A DNA stretch of 64,000 nt from Pelodera strongyloides (taxonomy: Eukaryota; Nematoda; Chromadorea; Rhabditida; Rhabditidae). Positions 33,165-43,595 of the stretch are shown here, piece after piece (within the stretch, counting starts at the first letter, position 1; every line of letters starts with the position of its first letter). Under the pieces are notes generated by a model. The model made no database searches and had not been told where the DNA came from. It saw only the letters and a program-made list of their open reading frames with translations. The translations under genes were made by a program, and so were the position numbers. The stretch lies in the NCBI GenBank assembly GCA_036852015.1, contig JAANDG010000044.1, forward strand, positions 1-64,000. Direction: 5' to 3'.

Positions 33165-36100
33165 ATGAGAAAGAAGGAAGTAGATGCCGCTGATGCTGGT
33201 TGCCTTACAAATAGGACTCGCTACGTGGTCCTTTTCTTGGGTAAAATTACTTTCATTACTTTATATGCCAAAGTGAATGCAAATAATACAAGGGACTTTA
33301 TGGCAGCCCTGAGCCAAATTTCATAAATTTTGAAAAATGACATTACTTTGCAAGTGTAAATTGGAGTTGCTTATCTCAATGTTCCAAAAAATCAAGACGA
33401 TTAATTTAAAGGGAAGGGGTCACCCGGTCAACAATTACCGTTAATCATTAGTCAATCAATACAATAGTCAATTTGGAAGACCAATAGGCACTAATCGATG
33501 AATGCTTCAGGTTCCGCATGTATTGCTTCAATCTGTTCAAACATGACCACTCTCAATTTCACTTTGATTTGCATGGGATCAACAAATGGGACACTGGTGA
33601 GAAAAATACGAATAAATAACGATTCATTTGACATTTCTAAATTTTTTGCTAAAATACAAAAAACCCTGATGCAATTTGAAAATTAAGATGGTGTATACAG
33701 TACGTCAGACGGCGTTGGCAAAAGGTTGTATTGTTTTTGTAAACAAAATTTTTAGAATGAGCATGATCCTGTCGCAATGGCCAACCGAGGTCCTTATGAT
33801 TACACGCAGAAGGAAAAGTCGTACCTAATGTGGGCTGTGGCCATTGGAACATTAATGGCAGCATGGCCATTCCATTGGTGAGTTCAGTCATGAGATATCG
33901 GTTATAAACTTTGTCTGTGCATTGAGCTAGCAGCGAACCTAGGATCAGTGGGCCTACCAGCCTGCGCGCCGCTACCTAGGATCAGTGGGCCTGCCGACCT
34001 GCGGGCCGCTACCTAGGATCAGTGGGCCTGCCGGCCTGCGGGCCGCTAACTTTATAGGGATCACTCCTAGGCGCACATCATTTTGTTGCCGCCTGCGTTA
34101 CGATGTTTCAACTTCTTACTTTATTTGAACCAATGAGCTTTAAGTTAATTCCATGTTTAAACTCATGATATACTCTCTCAAAGATGCAAGTAGTGTACTG
34201 TGGACTGTCTACATAATAAGATAATCGTATCATAGTAAAAGCTCGATGTCTCTACCACTAACGTGCGTAGAAGTTTATAGAACATAATTGGTCAGAGTCA
34301 AATTTCCTTCAGGTTCTATGAAAAGTTCGGTGCCCGTCATGTATTCTTCGTTGCTGGTCTAATTTCAACAATTGCCACTGCATCTATTCCTGTACTCGCA
34401 GCAAGTTCATTCAAACTTCTATTGGGAGCTCGATTCATGCAGGTACTGTACATAAGATCTCTATTTGAATCCGACCCTGATTTGATTTGACCCACCATAG
34501 GCCGTAGGTTATGAACTAGACGATACATCTGACCGATTTCTTTAGCTGTGACAATTACAACAAAACACAATCACAATGAAAACCGTGAGCAAAGACTGAA
34601 TGTATTATATATTCAGAATATAATTAACAACTTACAAAAAAAGGTGAAGTAAATAAATTCCATGTTTCCAGGGTATTTCCTTTGGCGCTGACTTTGCTGC
34701 AATCGGACTGATTGTAGTTCACTGGGCCTCTCTCAAACAACACGGGTTCTTCATTTCTCTGCTCTCCTCGTTCTCTCAGATTTCCGTCATGTTTACGATG
34801 CCTGTTTCTGGAGAGGTTAATGCTAATTTACGTAACTCATATGATATTTCGCTGGTCAAACTTTGCCAATCTATAAAAAGAGTTTTGTTTTTAGCTGTGT
34901 CAATCTTCATTCGGATGGCAATCAGTGTACTACGTTCATGCTACGCTCTCTGGAGTCCTGTTTCTCGCATGGCAAGTTGCATTTATTTTATGATATCACT
35001 TATGTTGTGGTTCAGTACAGGGTTCAAAGTTTACTAATGACTCGTTCGGCAAAGGACGTGATCAGAGTAGAGGTAGACGACGAGTCCGAGCCTCGGCCGG
35101 ATGACTTCGAGTACCAATTACTTCGAAGTCTAAATATGGGTCGGTTTCTGAAACAAATCGTGTACACCAGCAGTCTTATGCAGCGTATGCAAATGAATAA
35201 ATCGATAAATTAGAATAAAAAATCGATCTAAATTCGAGCAAATTAGCATAAGTGTGTAAGAAGTCAGTTGTCCACGACGCGTTTTAAAAACCGGCCGGTA
35301 TTTCGCTTTAAAGGATGGCAGTCACTTCAATTTCGCCTTTTACTTCAATTTTCAATAAACATAAAAAGATACCTAGAAAAATACCTTACCAATACCGTTT
35401 TACGGAGCATTTATCACAGGGAAAGAAATCCCTTCGGTTGAGTTTTGATTTTAGACAAAGTGGGGTGTTTTCTAAATCGCAGTGGGACTTGGCCGGTTGC
35501 CAATGATGACAAATCAAAGAAAAACCCGAAAGAGGGATAAGTGTCTCCTCTACTGCCTCAGTTGTCGTTGTCATACTGTACGTTATCAAAACACGACCGA
35601 GGGGATTTCTTTCCCTGGGTTAAATTTTCAGTAAATTGACACAGTAAATGTATTTTTCTATGTACCGTTTTATGTTTATGGATAATTGAAGTAAAAATAC
35701 GAATTTGAAGTGAGTGCGATCCTTTAATGAAACAAAATAAAACTGATTGATTATTTAGGTGGGCGTACTACCGAAACGATCCCGCCAAGCATCCACTTAT
35801 GACAGAGGTAGGCCGCAATTGAAGAGAAACTTATGAACGAACAATTAGGAGTCAGTTGCTAATTAGACTGATAAATCTAAAAATATCCTTAGGTTGAACT
35901 TGAGAAAATCCATCGCGGAAAAGGAGAAGCGGCCATCAAACAGCACGAGGAAACTCCGATTAGGGTACGTTTCTGTTAAATGCTTTTTAAAAGAGTGTAA
36001 ATCGTGGGTTATACAGACGTCCCACAACCCCCCCCCCCCTTGACTCCAATGCCCTGACAATGCGTTAAATCTCTACTTATCTCGATGTGTGTCTATCTGA

Positions 36101-39057
36101 ATAAGTATTTTAAAAGGTTATAAACAAAATGAAAGAAACAAAAGAACCTAGATCCCATGACTGGTGGACTGGTGAATTCATAAACTAATTACATGGTTTA
36201 AACATAAAGTTGTACAATATAACTAAATTCAGGAAATCATGACGAACCCCATAATGTGGAGTGTTTGGTTGTCTGCTTTTGGAGAACTGATGATGTCCCA
36301 GTTCATCGTTATGTACGGACCCACCTACTTGAAGGAGGTTTGTACCCATTTTGAATGCTACACTGCCTCTAAAACGAAATACCGTCCGGTTTTTGAAACG
36401 CATCGTGGACAACTGAATTCTTACGATTTTATGCCAATTTACTCGAATTTAGCTCATTTTTTATTCTAATTTATGGTCATTTGCATATGCCGCATAAGAG
36501 TGCTGGTGTCCACAATGCGTTTCGAAAACCGGCCAGTGTTTCGCTTTAACGGTCCTAATGATATGCTCGTCCCTCATCGGCGTGCGTATCTTCATTATGT
36601 AAAAAACTTTATTTGGCTGTGTCATGTGCGTTACGCTCGAAATGCCAAAGTTGTCAGCTCTTTACCAATGGAAGCAGAAATGATTCAACGTAAACTGACC
36701 AACAAAGTGGGATATTGCGCTGACCGGAATCGAACCCGCGTCGTTGGAATACCGACCGACTTCGTTAACCACTACACCATCTCAGGTTCTCGGATTCCGT
36801 GTCGACCATACTGGATACTTTGTTGCTATTCCCCGTTTTCTCCACTTGCTTTTCAAGATCATTTCCGGACTTGCGAGTGATATGATAACGTAAGTTTGTT
36901 CAGTTATTCTATTCAAGGAGGCGTGAAGTAGTATTATAACTTTTATGCTTCAAGAGGGTGCGGTGCTGCTTATACAAAAAAAAGTTGATTAAAGGGTCAG
37001 GCCCATTTCAAATGACCCCTATTTTTGATGATTCCATCTGATTCTCCATGTCAAATATAGTAGGATGCAATAATTTTCTAATTTTCAAGCGCAAAAATCA
37101 CTCATTATTCAGCAATTTAACGTGAGCAGTCATACACAGCTATCCATCGCAGTTGGCACGCCCATTCGCGCTGATTCGCCGATATCGCAATTGCCACGCC
37201 CAATAGAGCATATTGCCCAATTAGCGCGAAGGGGCGTGACAAATGCGGTAAATAGTTGGGTATGACTGGCAGGGGTAAATTGCTGAATACTGCGTGAATT
37301 TTGCGCTTGAAAATTAGAAAAATATTGCATCCTACTATATTTGACATGGAGAATCAGATGGAATCATCAAAAATAGGGGTCATTTGAAATGGGCCTGACC
37401 CTTTAAGTGGCCTAACCATATGCCTGCATGGCTTGCTGTGCGAAAAAAGGCTATTTATTGGTGTGGAAAACGTATCAGTAATTCATGGAGCAACTAATAT
37501 ACCACATTTTATTGAAACATCAAGAAAAAAAGGTAAGTATAAGAGTAAATTAATACTAAACAAGGGTTTCTTATTTACTATTTACTGTGATTTTTCACAA
37601 ATGAATAATTATCGCAAATTGCTTTCAGTTGCCTATCAGAGAAGACGAAAATGATAATTTTCAACACAATTGCACTAATGGTGTCTGGATTTTTCTTCTG
37701 TATTCTTGGATTCGTGCCAAAGGTTCTTTATACTTGAGAAATCTGATTAGACTGAATAATAATAATAATTTAATAATTTATTGACACATTATATAAATTA
37801 TAAGTGTGCATCATATAAAATGATTATAAGATGTTGGCAAATTAAGCCACGTGCAACGATAAGCTTGAGTTCCCTTGAGAAAAAAGTAATATAATATTAT
37901 AATATAAACTATAGTATGAATGTATGAAGAATTGAAAGGAATTAACTAACCGTGCCTTTCACAATTGTTGTCTAATAACGGCAGTACCAACGATTTACAA
38001 ATATATGCTGACCATGGAAAACACCGTGATTTCCTTTTCTTTCAGGAATATGCCCTAGTGGCTTTGGCATTTATTCTCATAATTGAGTGTGCAACAGGAT
38101 TTATCTGCGGAGGGTTTTACAAGTGCGCAACACTGGTGGCAAGGTAAGGAGTTCATATATAACAAAGACCGAAGTCCTCTTCAAAAAGACATTTCTGATT
38201 AATTTCATCACATTCATGTATTGCTGTGCGCATTGCTAAATTGTAAAGGACCAGAAAAAATAGAAGTAGTTGACTTTGCCAATATTACGTTTTTGCTTGT
38301 ATTCTTGTCCCCAGAAATCCAGAAAGTTTTCTGGTCGGTGGCTTGATGATTACGGTAATTTGGCCGTATTTGCTCATATCAAGTATCTTTTCAGGCAACA
38401 TTCCCACTTTGTGCTCTCTCAGATTCAGTTCATCAAATGTCTATCTCTATTCATTGAACCACTTCTCATCTATCTTGTTTGTACGAATAACACATTGGCC
38501 GAGTGGAGGGTGAGTAAATGAATTTGTTTACTTTTGAACATCCGGCATTTTCTTTCAAGGTATTTCCACGTTATTTTTGAAGTGAAGCACAAATGCTATG
38601 CAATAAATCTCTACTAAATATATTTGTGTTCATGCAGCTCCTCAAAGATAATAAACCTATAAAGTGTTCGCAGGTAATTTAAAGCGGAAGGACACTTGGG
38701 TTTGAAGAGAAAACGCGGTAACACTACATTACCATGTATTATATGCAAATTTCTGCGTCTTTCTGGGACGCAGAAATTTGTATTTCCGGCACAGAATGGA
38801 GCGCAATTTCAATGTGGCAATTGGAAACGCAATTTTCCGAATGCGTTTCAAAACCACATGCCTTATCGCTTTAAAGTTTTCATTAATTCAAGTCTTATTC
38901 TTTATTTCAGATTGTGTTCATCATCCACGGAGTCCTCCTTATTGGTGGAAATATAATCTTCTGTTTCTTCGCGACGGATAAACCGGCCGCATTTACTCAT
39001 ACAGTACTTGATAAGGGAACAGAACTTGACAACGTTATCCCTGAGAAACAGCGGTAA
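33165..39057 (+). CDS. SLC17/sialin-like major facilitator transporter
   Basis: Fourteen exons: 33165-33240, 33511-33596, 33756-33877, 34313-34442, 34672-34815, 34895-34971, 35759-35807, 35893-35964, 36233-36337, 36786-36889, 37629-37722, 38046-38143, 38395-38509, 38911-39057. They sum to 1419 nt, 472 residues, normal for the family. All junctions keep frame. The TM1 region has LNFTLICMGS. The TM2-3 loop is FYEKFGARHV (96 on). ISFGADFAAIGLIVVHWASL (from 140) is the TM4-5 signature of nematode SLC17-like proteins. AWWAYYRNDPAKHP precedes the central loop, and GFICGGFYKCATL is near TM10. SLC17 members move anions (phosphate, sialate, glutamate, urate) across plasma or vesicle membranes; the substrate here cannot be told. 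Intron 6 starts with GC (CATG|GCAAGT). Introns carry several MITEs. Confidence 0.92.
33938..34048. repeat. 37-bp GC-rich minisatellite, three copies
   Basis: CCTAGGATCAGTGGGCCT(A/G)CC begins at 33938, 33975 and 34012. It lies in intron 3 of the transporter gene, and its GC content contrasts with the AT-rich intron. Confidence 0.9.
35411..35620. mobile_element. MITE-like element in transporter intron 6
   Basis: The left arm, CAGGGAAAGAAATCCCTTCGG...TTTTGAT, is repeated in reverse at the right, ATCAAAACACGACCGAGGGGATTTCTTTCCCTG. The 63- and 67-codon frames over it come from the arms. Just before it (35281-35322) is a lone end of the AACCGGCCGG family. Confidence 0.7.
36369..36550. mobile_element. 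MITE with ~42-bp TIRs in transporter intron 9
   Basis: AAACGAAATACCGTCCGGTTTTTGAAACGC...GTGGACA at the left is mirrored by TGTCCACAATGCGTTTCGAAAACCGGCC...TTTCGCTTTAA at the right, about 180 bp overall. The similar minus/plus open frames here (MRFKNRTVFRF and MRFENRPVFRF) are the two arms read in opposite directions. Confidence 0.85.
36718..36786 (-). repeat. tRNA-derived (SINE-like) sequence
   Basis: On the minus strand, A box TGGTGTAGTGGTT (36780-36768) and perfect B box GGTTCGATTCC (36735-36725) at tRNA spacing, with T-stem pairing CGGG/CCGG. The acceptor-stem match is limited to CTGA/TCAG, so a functional tRNA is doubtful. Its 5' end overlaps the splice acceptor of transporter exon 10 (CACCATCTCAG|GT). 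Confidence 0.6.
36991..37405. mobile_element. 415-bp MITE with ~130-bp TIRs in intron 10
   Basis: AAAGGGTCAGGCCCATTTCA...TAGTAGGATGCAATA...GCGCAAAA on the left is matched in reverse to 37405, ending GAAATGGGCCTGACCCTTT. The arms are near identical, so insertion is recent. The open frames at 37117-37347 (minus) are in the central region and show no recognised protein. Confidence 0.9.
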
Positions 39058-39305
39058 ACTTTGACTTAGCGATTGTCATGCTTCTCTGATTTTTTTTATT
39101 TATTGTTTATTTATTGTTTAAAACGCCAAGAGATCTATCATTTACACTTTTTGCTTCATGTTTTGGCTAACGCATGAAATGTTTTGGCTAACGCACGTTC
39201 TTTTTGAAGTGAAGCACAAATGCTATGCAATAAATCTCCACTAAATATAGTTGTGTTCATATAGCTCCTCAAAGATAATAAACCTATAAAGTGTTTGCAG
39301 TTAAT
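38574..39305. repeat. 115-bp direct repeats flanking the last transporter exon
   Basis: GAAGTGAAGCACAAATGCTA...CTATAAAGTGTT(C/T)GCAG is present at 38578-38672 and 39198-39296, nearly identical. One copy is in intron 13, the other about 140 bp past the stop codon. Both are followed by the TTTAAAGCGG end of the MITE family. Confidence 0.85.
38678..38875. mobile_element. MITE, TTTAAAGCGG family, intron 13
   Basis: TTTAAAGCGGAAGGACACTTGGGTTTGAAG at the left pairs with TTCAAAACCACATGCCTTATCGCTTTAAA at the right. About 198 bp. The inner hairpin AAATTTCTGCGTC...GACGCAGAAATTT repeats the symmetry. Lone ends of the same family are at 32945, 39305 and 54690; a full copy is at 48896. Confidence 0.8.
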
Positions 39306-39632
39306 TTAAAGCGGTATGACATGTGGTTTTGAAGCGAAAATGCTACATTACCATGTATTGTATGGCTAATAAAACTGCTCTCGTTGTTGTTTTCCAAATC
39401 GCGCCTCATGGACATCATGTCGAAATACATTTCTAATAAATGATGAATTATTTCGGAGACTCAAAATATTGAAAGAGTAGATCCGAGTTTCCTGCTTTCA
39501 AATGTGCTTATTTGAGTTTCATTTTGTGAATATGAAACTTCTGGGTTATACTAAACTGGTACTAACTTGGCTGGTGCTAACAACGTGGCGGATCAACGAA
39601 TGTTTTAGATGTAATAGTAACTAAAGGCGCAT

Positions 39633-40115
39633 TTAAAGGGACAGGTTCACCTCGAATTGCACCTTTTTTTATAATTTATGTTGATAGTATGACATATGAC
39701 GGTCAAAATGCGAAAATTGCAGTAAATTTCCTTTGCTCCCCGTAGTAGGAGAGCTTGCTCAAAAAAAGCTAAACTACCTCGAATCTATAAAACAATTGGA
39801 GTACCGCAGCCATGGTATGTGGGAAATAGCGCAGGAGGACTGGAGGTGCAGATATTGTTGTGATAGACAGAGGATGATAAAAGGGCCCTGTATTTTCTAG
39901 CGTCTCCATCCCGGCTACGCTATTTCCCACTTACCACGGCTGCGGTACTCCAATTGTTTTATAGATTCGAGGTAGTTTAGCTTTTTTTGAGTAAGCTCTC
40001 CTACTACGGGGAGCCAAGGAAATTTACTGCAATTTTCGCATTTTGACCGTCATATGTCATACTATCAACATAAATTATAAAAAAGGTGCAATTCGAGGTG
40101 AACCTATCCCTTTAA
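39633..40115. mobile_element. 480-bp MITE with ~200-bp TIRs
   Basis: TTTAAAGGGACAGGTTCACC...GGAGTACCGCAGCC.TGGTA.GTGGGAAATAGCG is matched in reverse to CCCTTTAA at 40115. Arms are nearly perfect. The centre holds GGAGGTGCAGATATTGTTG. No coding capacity. It is downstream of the transporter gene. Confidence 0.9.
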
Positions 40116-40819
40116 GATGGGAAAAGTTTGAAGAATTCTGGAAAAAGTTGGTTCAAGTTGGAAACGCGAGAAAAGTTGAGAGATAATGCCAAAAGAGCAA
40201 AGACAAACATAGCTGAATATCCTGCTTTTCAGCATTATGCTAAATTGTGCAAATGTTCCATCTTGAACCTAACTTTTCCGGAATTCTTCAAACTTTTCCC
40301 AACTCGAACGCGCCTTAACATGTACGATATTTTATTTTTTACAATACTAATACATTAGCTATACACTAGAAGATCACACGACCTATGTGATCTCAAACAT
40401 ACAGTTTATTAGTTTACTGTTTGTGTTTGTTAACGTTTACTGTGTGTGATAGTTCTACTGTTTAGATTGACGTCCGGACATCGGGAATGAGCACTTTCCA
40501 ATACACAAGTATATGCAAATCTCATCATGAATTCACTTTTCATCTGCCAAACTTATTGATTGATCTATTTTCAATAAACTTTTTTGTGATTTTAGTGATT
40601 TTGTGGTGATTTTTGTGCAACTTGTTTTAACGTGTTCGGTGTTTTAACTGTGTGTAAAATTTGTGATGTGCTATTGTTGTGGGTGCAAAAATAGTTTAGA
40701 ACACGCTATTTTATTAGAATTTCAAACACATGCTTTAAATACGTTTATTTTAAATATCAGGTTAATTTGGTTGAGGGGTGTTCGGGATGGGTAATTAGGT
40801 CATGTTAATTATGAGATAA
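40116..40819. other. Intergenic, no gene seen
   Basis: AT-rich. Holds AATAAA for the gene to the right (minus strand, TTTATT at about 40744). A 76-codon frame at 40128 overlaps the end of MITE-flanking sequence and has no supporting signals. Confidence 0.45.
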
Positions 40820-42707
40820 TTAGGATGCTCCAGCACACGGAGTGTAGTTCTGCTCGTGGTTGACCGAGGCATTGGCCTGGGCGGGAGGGAAGACAAGGTC
40901 CACAAGGGGACCGAACAGCCAGCAGCTGAAATTGAAAATTGAAATTGGAATTGATATGAAGCAACTGAAACTGAAAATGAAATTGTTATCTTTTGGAGAT
41001 TACCAACAATTACAGAATATTTATATCTACTGATAACAATGTTTTGCATGAAGCTATATGAGCAAGTGCCAAGGCGACTTATTCCTTTTCGTTTATTGCT
41101 CCGATACACCAAGAAATAAGAAATTGAGCACAGCATCCGTACCAGTTTTTCTATTTAAATACAGTAGCTTATATAAAAACCTACATAGATATCTATAGAG
41201 GTGCTAAAGAGATGCTGAAATGATTCGTATAAAGCAGATATAACCCACGATTTCTCTTGCTTCATTTGTACGGCTGCAAGGTCCTCAGGGGACATGTTCT
41301 GAGCGGTGGCCGTGTCTGGAAAGTGTAATTAATCATTATGTTAGAGAGACAGCACGGGCACAGCTCAATTATCGATTGTTCAATTATTGATTGATCTTTT
41401 TGTCCAATGGCTCACCTCCATCAATGGGCTGGCAAGTGAGTGTGTCCTTCTCATCCACTCCTCCTACGGCCTTCACTGCCGGATCGATAAGGCACGCCTT
41501 GCCGGGCAGATCGATAATCGTCTGAAATCATGGAAGCTTAACATGGTTAGAAGTGTTGATAGAGGTGAAATGAAGCGGAGCTTTACAGAGAAACTCCCTT
41601 TCATGGCTTCTACATTTAGGTGGCTTAGCTATGCAACCAACTAGGTGAAAATAACAACCTCCTGCGCGGAGAATCCACTCTGAGCGACGAGCTTGAGCTG
41701 AGCGACCTTGTTGCGACACTGCTCACGGCCATCCTGAAATATTTTTTCAAAAATCGATTGACAAACACGTGCTGAATTGGACCTTTTCGAAAGCAGAAAT
41801 GCCTGACCTAAGGAACATGTGAGTTCGGTATGCAGAAAAATGCATATGAACTTTCCTCAAGCATAGTTATTGTTTTTTTGTGGTTCTTCTTTTTAAACGC
41901 ACCTTAATCAGGATCCACTCTTTGATCGACGAATGGTTGTGCTTCTCAATCGGACGCGTGTAAATGTGAAGGGTTTGAGACTAAATGTAATTTTCATATA
42001 CTGTCAATCATAGTCCAAGGTCCCACAAGGATTGTCATACTATACTCTTAATCGCTAACATCTTTCAAATCTGTTAACTAAATGTAATTTTCATGTACTG
42101 TCAATCATAGTCCAAGGTCCCACAAGGATTGTCATACTATACTCTTAATCGCTAACATCTTTCAAATCTGTTAACTAAATGTAATTTTCATGTACTGTCA
42201 ATCATAGTCCAAGGTCCCACAAGGATTGTCATACTATACTCTTAATCGCTAACATCTTTCAAATCTGTTAACTAATTACTCACCTTGGTTGAGACGGTTT
42301 GATCAAAAGTGACTGAGAGAACGTCGTATTTGCGTGCCTGCACGAGAACACACACTCCTTCCAACACGACCACCTTTGGATCCGAAGGGATCAACTGAAT
42401 ACGACAAGTTATATATTTACGAAATCAATTGCCAACCTTGCCGCTTCCCATATGATGACGATAGTTTAAAAGCTCGACTCCGATGCTTGAGCCCTATTTA
42501 TCTAGATGGGTACACCCAGGCGCGGGAATTGAATCCGTGGTGGGCGAAGGAAGCAACCACCCCAACAAGATGAGTCTGATACTGATTTATCAATTACAGC
42601 AGTCGCACCTTGACAATCAGGTCCTTATTGGTGGGATTTCTCAGCACGAGTGAGCGCTTCGACTGTTGTCCGTTCGCCGGAAAGATCATCATTGTGGGCG
42701 CTGACAT
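40820..42707 (-). CDS. MSP-domain-like protein, 7 exons, 213 residues
   Basis: Exons (minus): 42707-42609, 42394-42284, 41980-41903, 41733-41659, 41521-41416, 41315-41249, 40925-40820; 642 nt, all in frame. It starts MSAPTMMIFPANGQQSKRS, then LVLRNPTNKDLIVKLIPSDP, which has the strand pattern and NPT(N/D) of a nematode major-sperm-protein fold (residues 1 to about 90, ending HIYTRPIEKHNHSS). The second half (KACLIDPAVKAVGGVDEKD; CWLFGPLVDLVFPPAQANAS) is not recognised; its Trp/Leu/Phe segment could be a short membrane or hydrophobic anchor. MSP-fold proteins polymerise or bind FFAT-like and membrane partners. TTTCAG ends one base before the ATG (trans-splice-like). AATAAA lies about 70 nt past the stop. 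The fold assignment is moderate; the gene model is strong. Confidence 0.75.
41981..42271. repeat. 97-bp triplication filling intron 2 of the MSP-like gene
   Basis: CTAAATGTAATTTTCAT(A/G)TACTG begins at 41981, 42078 and 42175, with near identical units. The three units make up almost all of the 303-nt intron (42283-41981). Each unit starts with the minus-strand acceptor TTACATTTAG, so three equivalent acceptors are present; only the last is next to exon 3. Confidence 0.95.
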
Positions 42708-42952
42708 TCTGAAATATGTTGATAATGAGCTCGGGATTGAACCCTGGTCTCTCTGCTGATATTCTGGAGCGTTACCACTATGCCATCCACAACATACTCA
42801 CCTCAGATTTGGTTCTTCCAGTAGCGAATGATTAGTAGAGTGATCTAATAGTCACCGGGTAGTGTGTTTGCCGGAACACAAAAGCCTTGATAAATAGGGC
42901 TCAAGCATCGGAGTCGAGCTTTTAAACTATCGTCATCATATGCTAATTAGCG
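42450..42952. repeat. 55-bp inverted repeat enclosing exon 1 of the MSP-like gene
   Basis: TATGATGACGATAGTTTAAA and AGCTCGACTCCGATGCTTGA, through ATTTATC, at 42450-42503 are matched in reverse at 42891-42952. The arms appear to be identical over the core. Exon 1 and its upstream acceptor lie between them. Sequence beside arm A (42505-42580) has GGATTCAATTCCC, a B-box-like motif on the minus strand, so the arms may be bodies of two opposed tRNA-derived SINEs. Confidence 0.8.
42722..42795 (-). repeat. tRNA-derived sequence upstream of MSP-like exon 1
   Basis: Minus strand A box TGGCATAGTGGTAA and B box GGGTTCAATCCC at tRNA spacing. The acceptor-stem ends (GTTGTGG and GCTCATT) do not pair, so it is a SINE head or tRNA pseudogene. 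It ends about 15 nt before the start codon's acceptor. Confidence 0.6.
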
Positions 42953-43558
42953 ATGACTCTCATAACATATGCAAATACCTGAATTTTTAGTATTGTAGGT
43001 GTGTTTCATGGAAAAAGATAGACTATTGTGTGTTAGAGTGTTTTGAATACGTTTCTGTCCGTAAATATAACATTCATCACTTTTAGGTATTTTTTTTGTG
43101 ATGGACGAAGAATCGCGTAACCCAAAAGAAAAATTAGTGCAGGATTTTCAGGGTTTGCAATTAGTGTTGTATAACCTGAAACCTCTTCTTTTGATATAAC
43201 CATGCACATATTGCTGCAATAATAATTGCTGTATCATCGGGGGCGGGAATCATCATCTGTGGGCCTACCATAAGCCAATAAGTACCAGTTACCATTTCCA
43301 CAATTGTTTGTTAGTTCGATTGTAGTTTTGTTAATAATATATTTTGTTCTCTTATGTTGTTTTCCTCCTGTTTCTTTTTTTTTACAACGTAATATAACTT
43401 TTGTTGGTGTTTTTAACAAGTAAGACACGTAACTAAACAAGTTTTTCACTTGTCACTTCTCTGTTACCGGCTTGTAGTTGCGGTAAGAAAAACATTAAAC
43501 TAACAGTTTTTTGTTTGTTTTTGCTCTTTTTTATTACAGTAGATAGTTGTTTGTCGCC
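42953..43558. other. Intergenic and promoter region between MSP-like and EF-hand genes
   Basis: About 600 bp of AT-rich sequence between divergent genes. No supported exon. It presumably holds both promoters. Confidence 0.5.
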
Positions 43559-43566
43559 TATATAAG
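43559..43566 (+). promoter_or_regulatory. TATA box of EF-hand gene A
   Basis: TATATAAG, 30 bp before the ATG at 43596. Transcription starting the usual 25-30 bp downstream would leave almost no 5'UTR. Trans-splicing or use of the in-frame ATG at 43608 would solve this. The paralogue at 48.3 kb also has a TATA box. Confidence 0.55.
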
Positions 43567-43595
43567 TAGCGAAAAGATCCCATGCGGTAAGCAAG

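Noticed and set aside
36185..36880. ORFs sharing MRFKNRTVFRF / MRFENRPVFRF as a gene pair
   Set aside because: These are the two inverted arms of one MITE in transporter intron 9, partly overlapping real exons 9 and 10 on the plus strand.
37117..37347. Overlapping 66- and 76-codon frames
   Set aside because: They lie in the centre of the 415-bp MITE and use no plausible start or splice signals.
41981..42271. CRISPR-like regularly spaced repeats
   Set aside because: Units are contiguous 97-bp tandem copies without unique spacers, inside a eukaryotic intron.
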